NCBI RefSeq assembly: GCF_000143765.1 | Contig: NZ_GL379770.1 | Location: forward strand, 2,072,903-2,136,902 | Reading direction: 5' to 3' | Length of the DNA: 64,000 nucleotides | Source: Sphingobacterium spiritivorum ATCC 33861 | GTDB lineage: Bacteria > Bacteroidota > Bacteroidia > Sphingobacteriales > Sphingobacteriaceae | Shown here: one piece after another, positions 37,987 through 45,544 of the stretch | How the letters are laid out: every line of letters begins with the position of its first letter | Numbering within the stretch: position 1 is the first letter of the stretch | Notes under the pieces: generated by a model | What the model saw: the letters and a program-made list of their open reading frames with translations, nothing else | Databases searched by the model: none | Told to the model about the DNA's origin: nothing | Program-made: the position numbers and the translations under genes

Positions 37987-38709
37987 TTATTGCGGAAACT
38001 GTTTATAGTATTCTTTTGCAATTTCGGCTACGCCAGCACTAAAATAATGTCCTCCATCATTTATAACGGTTATGGCTTTTTTAAGTTCTTCGGGGTCTGC
38101 GCCTTTCAGTATATACCCTTTTACGCCACGCTGAAGCATCTTTACTACATCCTGTACATCATCATTAATGCTAAAAGCCAGGACTTTGGTTTGCGGATAT
38201 TTTTCATTCAATGCTTTAGCGGTTTCAAAACCATTCATTACCGGCATATTTATATCAACAACCATTACATCGGGAACAACTTCGATTTCCTCCATTTTTT
38301 TCATTGCCATTTTTCCATTCTCGGCTTCAAAAAGTATTTCAAAACCGAAACCCATTAGAAAATCACAAATACCCTTTCTAAGCATATCGTGGTCATCTAT
38401 CATCCCTACCTTTATTATTTGTTCTTTGCTCATTTTCTTTTTGCTTAGTTTGATGAGGTTAAAAAATCCGTTGGGAGCTTTAGATAAATTCGGAGTTCGA
38501 GTAACGTAAGGTATTCCTTTATCGACCTCAATGTCCCTGACTTTAAAACGGTCAAGCCAATCTTTAAAGTGTGCTATCTCGTTAGGTTTAAAATGTACAA
38601 TTTCCCCGTTTTTAAGGGATATGATAAAAACATCAATGCAGAGAGAGAACGCTGATAATTGCGTAGCAGGGTGGTCAAATTCGGGGTAAAAAATATCCTT
38701 GCCGTCCAT
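37987..38709 (-). CDS. Response-regulator receiver protein without output domain
   Basis: A 240-residue protein. Residues about 93-230 form a receiver domain with the acidic pair in GMIDDHDMLRKG, the phospho-acceptor Asp in VVDINMPVMNG and the switch Lys in GYILKGADPEEL. NarL-type regulators continue into a LuxR HTH, but this one ends soon after (YKQFPQ). The N-terminal 92 residues are an extra domain with hydrophobic strands (LSAFSLCIDVFIISLKNG) that I do not recognise. An internal ATG at 38433 (MSKEQIIKV) could give a receiver-only product. No histidine kinase is adjacent. Confidence 0.82.
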   Translation of the reverse strand: MDGKDIFYPEFDHPATQLSAFSLCIDVFIISLKNGEIVHFKPNEIAHFKDWLDRFKVRDIEVDKGIPYVTRTPNLSKAPNGFFNLIKLSKKKMSKEQIIKVGMIDDHDMLRKGICDFLMGFGFEILFEAENGKMAMKKMEEIEVVPDVMVVDINMPVMNGFETAKALNEKYPQTKVLAFSINDDVQDVVKMLQRGVKGYILKGADPEELKKAITVINDGGHYFSAGVAEIAKEYYKQFPQ

Positions 38710-38989
38710 AACTCTTAATGTTTATCAAGTTAGTGGAACCTGCAAAAAAAAGAGGCGCAGGCAACCACACTTACTGGCATTAAGGCACTGGTACGCCTGA
38801 CCCCCAAATAAGCGAGCGCCCACGCCATAACGTGAGCGTTCTTACTTATTCGTTCCGGGGTTTTAAAAATTACCAGTTTCTAATGCGGAACTTAAAGCAA
38901 AAACAACTTTAAGTATTTTCTATATTTTCGACAACAAAGATACTAAACTCGTCCTTTTTTGACAGCATATAATACAAAAAAGATTACAG

Positions 38990-39283
38990 TCAAACAATTT
39001 TTTGTGAAATGTAATTTTGCTCCAGTATAGTCAGGATATCGCTTTCCTTATAAATAATCTTACCGCCTATTTGTATATACGGCAGTATATTATCATCACG
39101 GTACTGCTGTAAAGTGCGTTTGCTGATATGGAGCAGCTTGCACACATCTTCGCCCGAAAGGTAAATTTCTCCGTTCATTACAGGGCGGTAGTTTTTCAAT
39201 ATGCTTTCGATACGGGTTCTTAGCTGTGTTATCATTTCCTGATGGGCAATGATTTCTTCATTGTCATTCGTGAATAAATCCAT
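38990..39283 (-). CDS. Excisionase-like HTH protein, second of tandem pair
   Basis: A 97-residue protein from ATG 39283 (MDLFTNDNEE). The longer upstream frame would run deeper into the preceding gene. The C-terminal half is a winged-helix MerR/excisionase-type HTH: SGEDVCKLLHISKRTLQQYR followed by ILPYIQIGGKIIYKESDI. It overlaps the 3' end of its paralogue by 20 bp. Tandem small HTH proteins at this place in CTnDOT-type elements are the Xis2c/Xis2d excision factors, which also activate the tra operon. I infer an equivalent role by position and fold. Confidence 0.8.
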   Translation of the reverse strand: MDLFTNDNEEIIAHQEMITQLRTRIESILKNYRPVMNGEIYLSGEDVCKLLHISKRTLQQYRDDNILPYIQIGGKIIYKESDILTILEQNYISQKIV

Positions 39284-39575
39284 TTTCGGCAGTATTGTAC
39301 GGTTGTCCGGCTTCGAGCAAAGCCTGTACATCCGAGCGTTTATAATAATTTTTACGGTTCAGTCTGGAATAAGGCAATAACCCTTTGTCCTTATACGTCT
39401 GCAAAGTCCGCTTGGTAATGTTCATCATCAAACACACTTCCTGGTTATCGAGCCATTGCTCTTGCGCAAAAATTGGCGTGTATTTCTGCGTGGCATTTTC
39501 GGTAAGTTCCAAAAGTGCTTTCAGCTCATTCTTCATTCCGTCCAGTGCGGATTTTTGTATTGCGATTACTTCCAT
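39264..39575 (-). CDS. Excisionase-like HTH protein, first of tandem pair
   Basis: A 103-residue protein paralogous to the next gene. Its HTH reads NQEVCLMMNITKRTLQTYKD followed by GLLPYSRLNRKNYYKRSDV. The N-terminal 40 residues are helical. It is the promoter-proximal gene of the pair. An array of four decanucleotide repeats (39639-39678) ends 64 bp before its ATG and closely resembles arrays before traE, traA and the coupling-protein gene. The protein pair may therefore regulate or be regulated together with transfer. Confidence 0.82.
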   Translation of the reverse strand: MEVIAIQKSALDGMKNELKALLELTENATQKYTPIFAQEQWLDNQEVCLMMNITKRTLQTYKDKGLLPYSRLNRKNYYKRSDVQALLEAGQPYNTAENGFIHE

Positions 39576-39638
39576 TGTTTGCTCAATTTTGCTATGGAAG
39601 TTGAATTTATAAAGGCTTAGTACGGCATTGGGGAAAGT

Positions 39639-39678
39639 TGCAGGGTTTGGCTTTGAGAGGTAGCGTTTGGCGATTTAC
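39639..39678 (+). promoter_or_regulatory. Decanucleotide repeat array 1 (HTH pair)
   Basis: Four 10-bp units in register: TGCAGGGTTT, GGCTTTGAGA, GGTAGCGTTT, GGCGATTTAC. G/GG recurs every 10 bp, so one face of the helix is presented. It lies between the terminator at 39695-39724 and the leftward HTH genes. It is the most degenerate of four related arrays in the element. Confidence 0.5.
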
Positions 39679-39694
39679 TAAGCCGTAAATAAAA

Positions 39695-39724
39695 AAATCG
39701 GATAGCTTTTGGGCTATCCGATTT
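39695..39724 (-). terminator. Rho-independent terminator
   Basis: AAATCGGATAGC (39695-39706) pairs perfectly with GCTATCCGATTT (39713-39724). On the minus strand the stem leads into a T-run. It closes the leftward acetyltransferase/membrane-protein pair. Confidence 0.85.
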
Positions 39725-39749
39725 GCTTAAAAAATGTATGCTGTAATAA

Positions 39750-40031
39750 CTATCTGCGTTCGGCAGGTTGTTCTATTTTTACTTCAGGTTGTTGTTTTTC
39801 TTTTTTCTCACGCCAATAAACCCACAGCGACAACAGACCGAAAATAATCAGCCCGTAAGCTATCCATTTACCGACCCTTTCCACGAATTTAATGAAAACC
39901 GAACTTTCATAAGATGAGAAGCCCTCTGCTCCCATAGGGCTGCGCCTGTAAAACTTTCTCCGGTTAATCCAGTAGCGAAGTCCCAGTCCTGCAACCAAAA
40001 ATATAATACCTATTACCAATGATGCAACCAT
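39750..40031 (-). CDS. Small two-helix membrane protein
   Basis: A 93-residue protein with membrane segments at residues about 3-20 and 58-75, a basic loop between them (NRRKFYRRSPMGAEG) and a charged tail rich in Glu, Lys and Gln. I do not recognise the family. It lies 52 bp downstream of the GNAT gene on the same strand and is followed by a strong terminator, so the two probably form an operon. Confidence 0.72.
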   Translation of the reverse strand: MVASLVIGIIFLVAGLGLRYWINRRKFYRRSPMGAEGFSSYESSVFIKFVERVGKWIAYGLIIFGLLSLWVYWREKKEKQQPEVKIEQPAERR

Positions 40032-40083
40032 ACCAAAAATACTTTATTTCCACTGTTTGAATTTACGAAAAATATCCGTGGCA

Positions 40084-40620
40084 TTATTCAATTTCAAACT
40101 CTTTCGGATACCGAACTACACCGCTTACATTTTGCAGCGCATTTTGCGATAGTTCTATTGCCATACAGTTTTCTTCAGGAACTTCAAATGGCAGCTTTAT
40201 CCCAAATTCTTTGGTCAGCTTATAGCCAAACTTAGGGTAATAGTTTTCGTGTCCTAACAGCATCACAGAGCCAAAGCCCATTTTTTTTGCTATATCGTGG
40301 GCAGCTTGTATGAGTTTGCCGCCAATACCTTTTCCCTGATAATTCGGCAACACAGCAACAGGGGCTAACGCAAGCGAGGTGTAAGTGTTTTTATCCTTGT
40401 CTTCAATATTAATTTTTGTGAGCAATATATATCCCGCAATTTGATTATCTACTTCGGCAATAAGTGATAATTCGGGGACAAACGCATCAGAATTGCGTAA
40501 CCGTTCCACCAAGAACTGTTCTTTATGGTCGCTCAATTCCTCGTTTTCAAAAGCCAGGCGAATGAGTTCAAAAACTTTTTTGAAATCTTCCTTTTCTTCC
40601 TTTCTAATTTTTATTTCCAT
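40084..40620 (-). CDS. GNAT-family N-acetyltransferase
   Basis: A 178-residue acetyl-CoA-dependent transferase from ATG 40620 (MEIKIRKEEKEDF). An upstream ATG at 40668 would add 16 non-conserved residues. The acetyl-CoA loop is YQGKGIGGKLIQAAHDIAKK, and the C-terminal LGHENYYPKFGYKLTKEFGI is typical of the YhbS-like subgroup. The substrate is unknown. It is cargo of the element, placed between the transfer genes and the regulatory pair. Confidence 0.88.
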   Translation of the reverse strand: MEIKIRKEEKEDFKKVFELIRLAFENEELSDHKEQFLVERLRNSDAFVPELSLIAEVDNQIAGYILLTKINIEDKDKNTYTSLALAPVAVLPNYQGKGIGGKLIQAAHDIAKKMGFGSVMLLGHENYYPKFGYKLTKEFGIKLPFEVPEENCMAIELSQNALQNVSGVVRYPKEFEIE

Positions 40621-40655
40621 AGTCTGTAAAATCAGCAGTTTTATAAAATGCGAAA

Positions 40656-40680
40656 ACGGCTTACCCAAAAAGGCAAGCCG
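40656..40680. terminator. Hairpin upstream of the acetyltransferase gene
   Basis: CGGCTTACC and GGCAAGCCG form a stem with one mismatch around an A-rich loop. It shares ACGGCTTACCCA with the hairpin at 40803-40829. It could terminate residual read-through from the tra operon. Confidence 0.45.
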
Positions 40681-40802
40681 CTTTCATTGTTTATGGAAAT
40701 AATAACTTACTCAAATTTGGTAAACCGAAAGGATAATACCCTTTTTCATTATTGCAAGGATAAGAAATTATTTCTTTAGCAACTATCGAATTTAAAATTA
40801 AA

Positions 40803-40829
40803 AACGGCTTACCCATCAGATAAGCCGTT
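40803..40829 (-). terminator. Terminator of the long tra operon
   Basis: AACGGCTTA (40803-40811) pairs perfectly with TAAGCCGTT (40821-40829), 24 bp after the traQ-like stop codon. On the minus strand it leads into a T-rich run. Confidence 0.75.
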
Positions 40830-40852
40830 ATTTATGAATTGGAATACTGCTC

Positions 40853-41302
40853 TTAATCGCTGCTGTTAAACTGAAAAGTTATCTGCTTTTCGTTCCCGAA
40901 GCTGTCCGAAATCCAAACATCAAAAGATTGTGATACGGCAGACGTTGACGTGTAATACAGCCTGAACTGCTCCGTTGGTAACTGGTACAGGTCGTTGGGC
41001 TGATACGGCGGCTCATTGTAGTATTGCAACGTTCCCTGACCATCAAACTGGAAGTAGCGAAGAAAATACTGCGTGTTGCTGTAATTGCCTGTACGCTGTA
41101 TGGTAATGCGTATTTCTACGGTTTGTCCGTTGGCAACATCTTTAGGCACTGGCATTACATTGACCTCGAAAGGAAAATTGTTCTGTATTTCGAGTTCATC
41201 ATCTTTGCTGCAAGATACCAACGTAACCGAAGCTGTGAGGATTGCCAGGAATATATATAATGGCAGTAGCCCTGTTCTGAATTTATTGAATATTGCTATC
41301 AT
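40853..41302 (-). CDS. traQ: Conjugative transposon protein TraQ (DUF3872)
   Basis: A 149-residue protein of the DUF3872/TraQ family. The N-terminal signal sequence ends near LVSCSKDDE, so lipidation at Cys31 is likely. The mature part is an Ig-like beta domain (FPFEVNVMPVPKDVANGQTV through QSFDVWISDSFGN). It is the last gene of the traE-to-traQ operon and follows traO by 13 bp, whereas CTnDOT has a traP between them. An envelope role in mating-pore assembly is inferred from context. Confidence 0.85.
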   Translation of the reverse strand: MIAIFNKFRTGLLPLYIFLAILTASVTLVSCSKDDELEIQNNFPFEVNVMPVPKDVANGQTVEIRITIQRTGNYSNTQYFLRYFQFDGQGTLQYYNEPPYQPNDLYQLPTEQFRLYYTSTSAVSQSFDVWISDSFGNEKQITFQFNSSD

Positions 41303-41315
41303 CGTTTTTTACGTT

Positions 41316-41876
41316 TTAAAAGTTAAACCTTAATCCCACACCTGCCGACGGTCGGAACTGTCGTAAATCCGTACCCCAAAAGACTTTTGTACGCCCTTGC
41401 AGGACTAATACAAATCGGTCAGAAAGGTACGTTTCAAAGGTCAGTCGTCCGCCAGCTCCGTAAATGAAATTGTCCTCGTCCAATATCTTCGCTCCGTCAT
41501 ACAACATCGGTTCGCCACGGTTGATGCTTTCATAACCTGCTACGGCGGTTATTCCGGCATTCAGCGTGATGTTCTTCCGGGCATCGCCCAAAAGGAAGAA
41601 GCTGTAACCGCCCTCGGCTGTAAAAGTTTCCTGCGGGATGCGGAGGTCTTTATAATCGTGGTATTGGTGCGTATATTCCAACGCCCAAAGCTGGTAATTG
41701 CCGTTCTTACCGTTCACGGTCATACCGATATTGATATAATAATCGTTGCCGATTTTATCATCGGACAGCACACCAACATTTACTTCCAACCCTTTCTGTT
41801 TCGGCAGCATTCGCTGTGCCTGTGTCGTTGTGATACCCATTAAAACGAGCATCACGGTATAGATATACTTTTTCAT
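41316..41876 (-). CDS. traO: Conjugative transposon protein TraO
   Basis: A 186-residue secreted protein (signal peptide ending GITTTQAQ). The rest looks like an eight-strand outer-membrane beta-barrel: alternating residues and a terminal Phe (VGLRFNF), the usual barrel-assembly signal. It matches the TraO family of bacteroidotal conjugative transposons. It lies between traN and traQ and probably forms part of the outer-membrane side of the type IV secretion system. Confidence 0.88.
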   Translation of the reverse strand: MKKYIYTVMLVLMGITTTQAQRMLPKQKGLEVNVGVLSDDKIGNDYYINIGMTVNGKNGNYQLWALEYTHQYHDYKDLRIPQETFTAEGGYSFFLLGDARKNITLNAGITAVAGYESINRGEPMLYDGAKILDEDNFIYGAGGRLTFETYLSDRFVLVLQGRTKVFWGTDLRQFRPSAGVGLRFNF

Positions 41877-41903
41877 TTTATTACTGTTGTTTTAAATGGG
41901 TTA

Positions 41904-42797
41904 TTAAAATTTCAGGTGCATATCGTCAATCAAACGAGCCTTGATTAAATCCGAATTTTCCACCTGCAATGTTTGATGCCTGCCGCCGTTCTTCTCGAAA
42001 ATCTCAATCAGAAGTATCTTATCATCGGCAATGGTAAATTGGTCTAAGAGGAATACATTTTGCTCGGTAGATTTTCCTTTTATGCCGTCCAATGGTTTGT
42101 AAGTCCTAAGCGGTGTCAAAGGAATTTCCTGCACTACGGTACGTTTGGCAACCTTTTTATCCACCACTTTGAAATTGATAAAATCAATCTCAAACGGAAC
42201 ATTGGTTTTGTTACGCAGTTCGGTATGGAAATAGTATTTGCCGTTGTGTATGTAAATGCCTTTGAGGATAAACTGAATGCCGAAACTCTTAGCCCCGATA
42301 TGCTTTACAATGCGCTTGTCTTTCTTGTAAATGGTTTCCAGTAACAAGCCTGCCAGTGAGGGCGAATTGTTGCCCAATTCTTCAAAAAGCACATCGTTTC
42401 CGTTGGTTCTATCTACTGATTTTTGCATTGTTAGCAGGTCATAGCTTGTTGCTTCAGGGTAGGAACTGTAATACACACTGAAACTGTAAAAACGTCCATC
42501 ATTGGTAATTACTGAAAAATTCGTTTCCGGTTCAAAGTTCCTTACCGATGCTTTTACTCGTAGTACGTTTTCCGCATCTTCGGCTTTACCTGCAATCAGG
42601 TATTCGCTTCCCAAATCCACGTAACGAATGGCAGTCGGGAAAATCAAGTGCGAAGTTTTATCGTAGGTTACTTCCATTTTGTATGGTTCTATCTTGCCCA
42701 ATGCAAGCGGAGTTCTGATGCTGTCCTGCGCAAAAGAATTTACGGCTAAGCCGATAGTCAGAGCAAATGCCCAAAGTGTTTTAAAAAGATTTTTCAT
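41904..42797 (-). CDS. traN: Conjugative transposon protein TraN (VirB9-like)
   Basis: A 297-residue secreted protein (signal peptide ending AVNSFAQD) of the TraN/DUF4138 family. It is regarded as the VirB9-like outer-membrane-complex component. Beta-rich blocks include SHLIFPTAIRYVDLGSEYLI and the KASVRNFEPETNFSVITNDG region, with conserved LRNKTNVPFEIDFINFKVVD later. It lies 23 bp downstream of traM in the expected order. Confidence 0.9.
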   Translation of the reverse strand: MKNLFKTLWAFALTIGLAVNSFAQDSIRTPLALGKIEPYKMEVTYDKTSHLIFPTAIRYVDLGSEYLIAGKAEDAENVLRVKASVRNFEPETNFSVITNDGRFYSFSVYYSSYPEATSYDLLTMQKSVDRTNGNDVLFEELGNNSPSLAGLLLETIYKKDKRIVKHIGAKSFGIQFILKGIYIHNGKYYFHTELRNKTNVPFEIDFINFKVVDKKVAKRTVVQEIPLTPLRTYKPLDGIKGKSTEQNVFLLDQFTIADDKILLIEIFEKNGGRHQTLQVENSDLIKARLIDDMHLKF

Positions 42798-42820
42798 TAT
42801 AAAATTATTTTAGTTTAACA

Positions 42821-44161
42821 TTATTGTTTTGATACAAGGAAGACCTGATGCCCTGCTTTGAGCGTAACCTTTGGTGTACGTACTTTCTTTGCGAAATAGC
42901 CCGAAATTCCTTGTACAATGCCTCTGCTTAAATCGGCAGCAACCTGTTGTCCGGCATTCTGCGTAAGCATCACGCTCGTTCCTCCTGTCTGGCTCATATT
43001 GCCCGCCATTTCGGTAAGTGCGTTCATTTCGGGCGAATACGGAACGTACAAGCCTTGCTGCCCGTCCAAATCGTAAATGGTAATATCTACGGGAATGATA
43101 TTACCCTCCAGTTCTACCGAAGTAACCTTTAGCTGTAAACGACCGCCCTGAAACTTGGCATTCGCCGTTACGATAGTTCCTTTGGGAATGGTACGATTAG
43201 GCGTTTTGGCAGGCTCTAATAAACGAAGCCTTACGCCCGTTTCCCCAACAACGGTTTGTGCATCGTGTACGCAGGCTTTGATGCTGTTTTTCGGCTGTAC
43301 CACCTGTTCAGTAGAACCTGCGGTATAGAAGCCCCTGTTTTTGGTCTGGTTTAAATCGTTCAAAAATTCGCTGTCTGTTGGCTCACGATACAAGGCTGAT
43401 ACGGTGTTTTTCCTTGTGGGCGTAAATGATACAAAATGCTCTTTTTGGCTGGCAGTCGAAGCTCCCGAAGCTGTACCGTTTGTGGGTGTGGCTTCTCCAT
43501 TGCTGCTATTACCTTGCGGAAGATATTTTGCAGCCATTTGATAGGATTTCTCCATCAGGGCAAGCTGGTCATCTACTGTTGTTGCTTTAGGTACATCTTT
43601 ATCAGCCAGTTTTTCTTTTAGCTCATCCAATTGCCTGCGGAGTTCCATTGTTTCTGCATTGTCGTTATTATAGAATGAGCCTAACGTGCTTTGTGTATTT
43701 CGGTAGCTGTTCAAGGCAGGATTGCCATAACGTCCCGAATTTCTGCCACTGCCATAGCCGTTGCTTTCTTCCTCTTCTACAAAATCTTCTTCGCTCTTGG
43801 CGTTGGCAGATGAGCTGTCCTCATTCCAATAATCGGATAGCGTGGTAAGGGCATTGCGTTTCTCCTGGTCTTTTTGTTCCAGCATTTCCTGCTCATACGC
43901 TTTGCCTTTGCTGTCGGGCATTCCTGCCCCGGTAGCTTGTGGAACAGCATCGTTCAGCCCGATGTTTTCGACCTCTTTTTTATCCTTTGACGGTTTAAAG
44001 ATGAGGTACATACAGCCTAAGAAGACAATCGCCATCAAACCGAATATCAAGGGCTTTTTAAGGCGGTCTTTGCTGTTCTTTTTATCATCCAGCAGATTGG
44101 ATGCTTTACTTTGGTCGCCTTCCTCAACGAGAATGCTGACCCTTTTTTCATTTTCTTTCAT
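42821..44161 (-). CDS. traM: Conjugative transposon protein TraM (VirB10-like)
   Basis: A 446-residue protein with a cytoplasmic N-terminus, one membrane helix (residues about 37-58, LIFGLMAIVFLGCMYLIF) and a long Asn/Ser/Glu-rich periplasmic linker. The C-terminal beta domain holds IKACVHDAQTVVGETGVRLR and PKGTIVTANAKFQGGRLQLK. This matches the TraM family, taken as VirB10-like energy transducers bridging both membranes. Its start overlaps traL by 14 bp. Confidence 0.92.
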   Translation of the reverse strand: MKENEKRVSILVEEGDQSKASNLLDDKKNSKDRLKKPLIFGLMAIVFLGCMYLIFKPSKDKKEVENIGLNDAVPQATGAGMPDSKGKAYEQEMLEQKDQEKRNALTTLSDYWNEDSSSANAKSEEDFVEEEESNGYGSGRNSGRYGNPALNSYRNTQSTLGSFYNNDNAETMELRRQLDELKEKLADKDVPKATTVDDQLALMEKSYQMAAKYLPQGNSSNGEATPTNGTASGASTASQKEHFVSFTPTRKNTVSALYREPTDSEFLNDLNQTKNRGFYTAGSTEQVVQPKNSIKACVHDAQTVVGETGVRLRLLEPAKTPNRTIPKGTIVTANAKFQGGRLQLKVTSVELEGNIIPVDITIYDLDGQQGLYVPYSPEMNALTEMAGNMSQTGGTSVMLTQNAGQQVAADLSRGIVQGISGYFAKKVRTPKVTLKAGHQVFLVSKQ

Positions 44162-44432
44162 AAAACTGATTTTTTAAAATTGTTGATACACTATCCTGCA
44201 ACCTTGCAGGATTTTTACTTTTGAGGACAGGGTTCTCGATATGCCTGATGTTGATGGTATCATTCGGCTTGCCCGTATCGTACACTACTTTGCCAATAAC
44301 CCCTGCCGTAAGCAAGAGATAACCCACAAAAAAGTACAACGTGTATTGATGCTGCTTGCGCACTGGCAAAGCCCGCCAACGCTCATCGAGCTTATCAAAA
44401 AACCTGTCCATAGTTGCTCTTAATTTTTTCAT
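44148..44432 (-). CDS. traL: Conjugative transposon protein TraL (DUF3989)
   Basis: A 94-residue protein with a basic N-terminus, one membrane helix (YTLYFFVGYLLLTAGVIGKV) and a short polar tail, matching the TraL/DUF3989 family. Its 3' end overlaps the start of traM by 14 bp, which suggests coupled translation. The exact role in the transfer channel is unknown. Confidence 0.85.
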   Translation of the reverse strand: MKKLRATMDRFFDKLDERWRALPVRKQHQYTLYFFVGYLLLTAGVIGKVVYDTGKPNDTINIRHIENPVLKSKNPARLQDSVSTILKNQFYERK

Positions 44433-44449
44433 ACTTTAATGATTTTCGG

Positions 44450-44884
44450 TTATCGCATTTTAAACCGCCTTTTCGGGGAAGACAACTGTTCTTTAGGTTT
44501 GTCAGACACTTGGGCAATGGCTTCTTTCCTTGTCGGAACCGAGCTTGTAGAGAGGTCTGTCAGTTTGGATTGTTTCAATAATTGCCCGTATTGGTCTATC
44601 CTTTCAATATTCATCTTCTGTACATCAAAAAGACCGTCTTCATACTTTACCCACATATTGCATTCAACCTTTGGCTTATCATCGCCATTCCATTGCAGGT
44701 AAGTTGTCAGCATCATAATGTTGGGCAACATCGGTTTATCCATCCCATTTTTACAAGCCTCTAAAAACCTGCTGATGCTGTCTTTGATTTTGTCGGCATA
44801 AGCTGCCTCCGTTTGGAAATAACCGTCATACCCTTTATCGGTCAGCGTTTTTGCGAATGCGTCTAAATCAAGTAACTGTTTCAT
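44450..44884 (-). CDS. Unassigned protein within the tra operon
   Basis: A 144-residue soluble protein between traK and traL, with 11 bp and 17 bp gaps on its two sides, so it is clearly part of the operon. It has no signal peptide or membrane segment. The C-terminus is basic (SSPKRRFKMR). CTnDOT has no gene at this place to my knowledge, and I cannot name the family. A cytoplasmic accessory role in transfer is inferred only from position. Confidence 0.7.
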   Translation of the reverse strand: MKQLLDLDAFAKTLTDKGYDGYFQTEAAYADKIKDSISRFLEACKNGMDKPMLPNIMMLTTYLQWNGDDKPKVECNMWVKYEDGLFDVQKMNIERIDQYGQLLKQSKLTDLSTSSVPTRKEAIAQVSDKPKEQLSSPKRRFKMR

Positions 44885-44895
44885 ATCCTTAATTT

Positions 44896-45519
44896 TTAGC
44901 GTTCGATAACTTCGATGTCTTTGTTTTCTACTACCGCAAACTTTTCGATGTTAAATCCCTGCGGGTTGTTATCCGAACGAACGGAGTTGACGAGATAGCA
45001 GGAAGTAATCAGGTTACGGCGTGTTACGTTGCTCGAACGGATGATGAACTGTTTGGCATAGGTGCGCACTGCATAGGGGTAATTGTCGAAATTGCACACC
45101 ACACTATCTACCTCAATTCGTTGCTGAACATTACCCGAAATGATACGGCTGTAATAGCCCTTTTCAGACAGGTCTTTGTAATAGTCGAAAGCTGATTTAT
45201 CGGCAAGGTTGAACGCCCTGCTCATATTGCTTTCAATAGCGTTCTTATCGGGTGCAAGCGTGAAGAACAATTCGTGAAATCTCCTGACGTGTTCCCTTGC
45301 TTCCACAGGTCGGTTAATACTGGCATCCTGCGACAAGGCAAGCATCAGTGATTTGCCATTATCCAGCACATAGATTTTTTGCCTTTGTTCATTTGCAAAG
45401 CTGTACGATTTCCACACGGCAAATCCTACTACGCCTATGCAGAGAACGGCAAACACGATGGCATATAAACGTATCTGCCGAAAGCTGTTTTCTATATTTC
45501 TTAGCGTTTTAAATTCCAT
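44896..45519 (-). CDS. traK: Conjugative transposon protein TraK (VirB8-like)
   Basis: A 207-residue inner-membrane protein with a short cytoplasmic N-terminus (MEFKTLRNIENSFRQIRLYA), one membrane helix (residues 20-38) and a periplasmic NTF2-like domain. Features include REHVRRFHELFFTLAPDKNA and TYAKQFIIRSSNVTRRNLIT. This is the TraK family, regarded as VirB8-like assembly factors. It is 25 bp downstream of traJ. Confidence 0.92.
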   Translation of the reverse strand: MEFKTLRNIENSFRQIRLYAIVFAVLCIGVVGFAVWKSYSFANEQRQKIYVLDNGKSLMLALSQDASINRPVEAREHVRRFHELFFTLAPDKNAIESNMSRAFNLADKSAFDYYKDLSEKGYYSRIISGNVQQRIEVDSVVCNFDNYPYAVRTYAKQFIIRSSNVTRRNLITSCYLVNSVRSDNNPQGFNIEKFAVVENKDIEVIER

Positions 45520-45544
45520 TTTTAAGAATGATTATTGTTTTACA

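Noticed and set aside
37790..38008. 72-codon frame between the ssb operon and the receiver gene
   Set aside because: It starts inside a hairpin, overlaps the receiver gene on the opposite strand and has composition like untranslated sequence.
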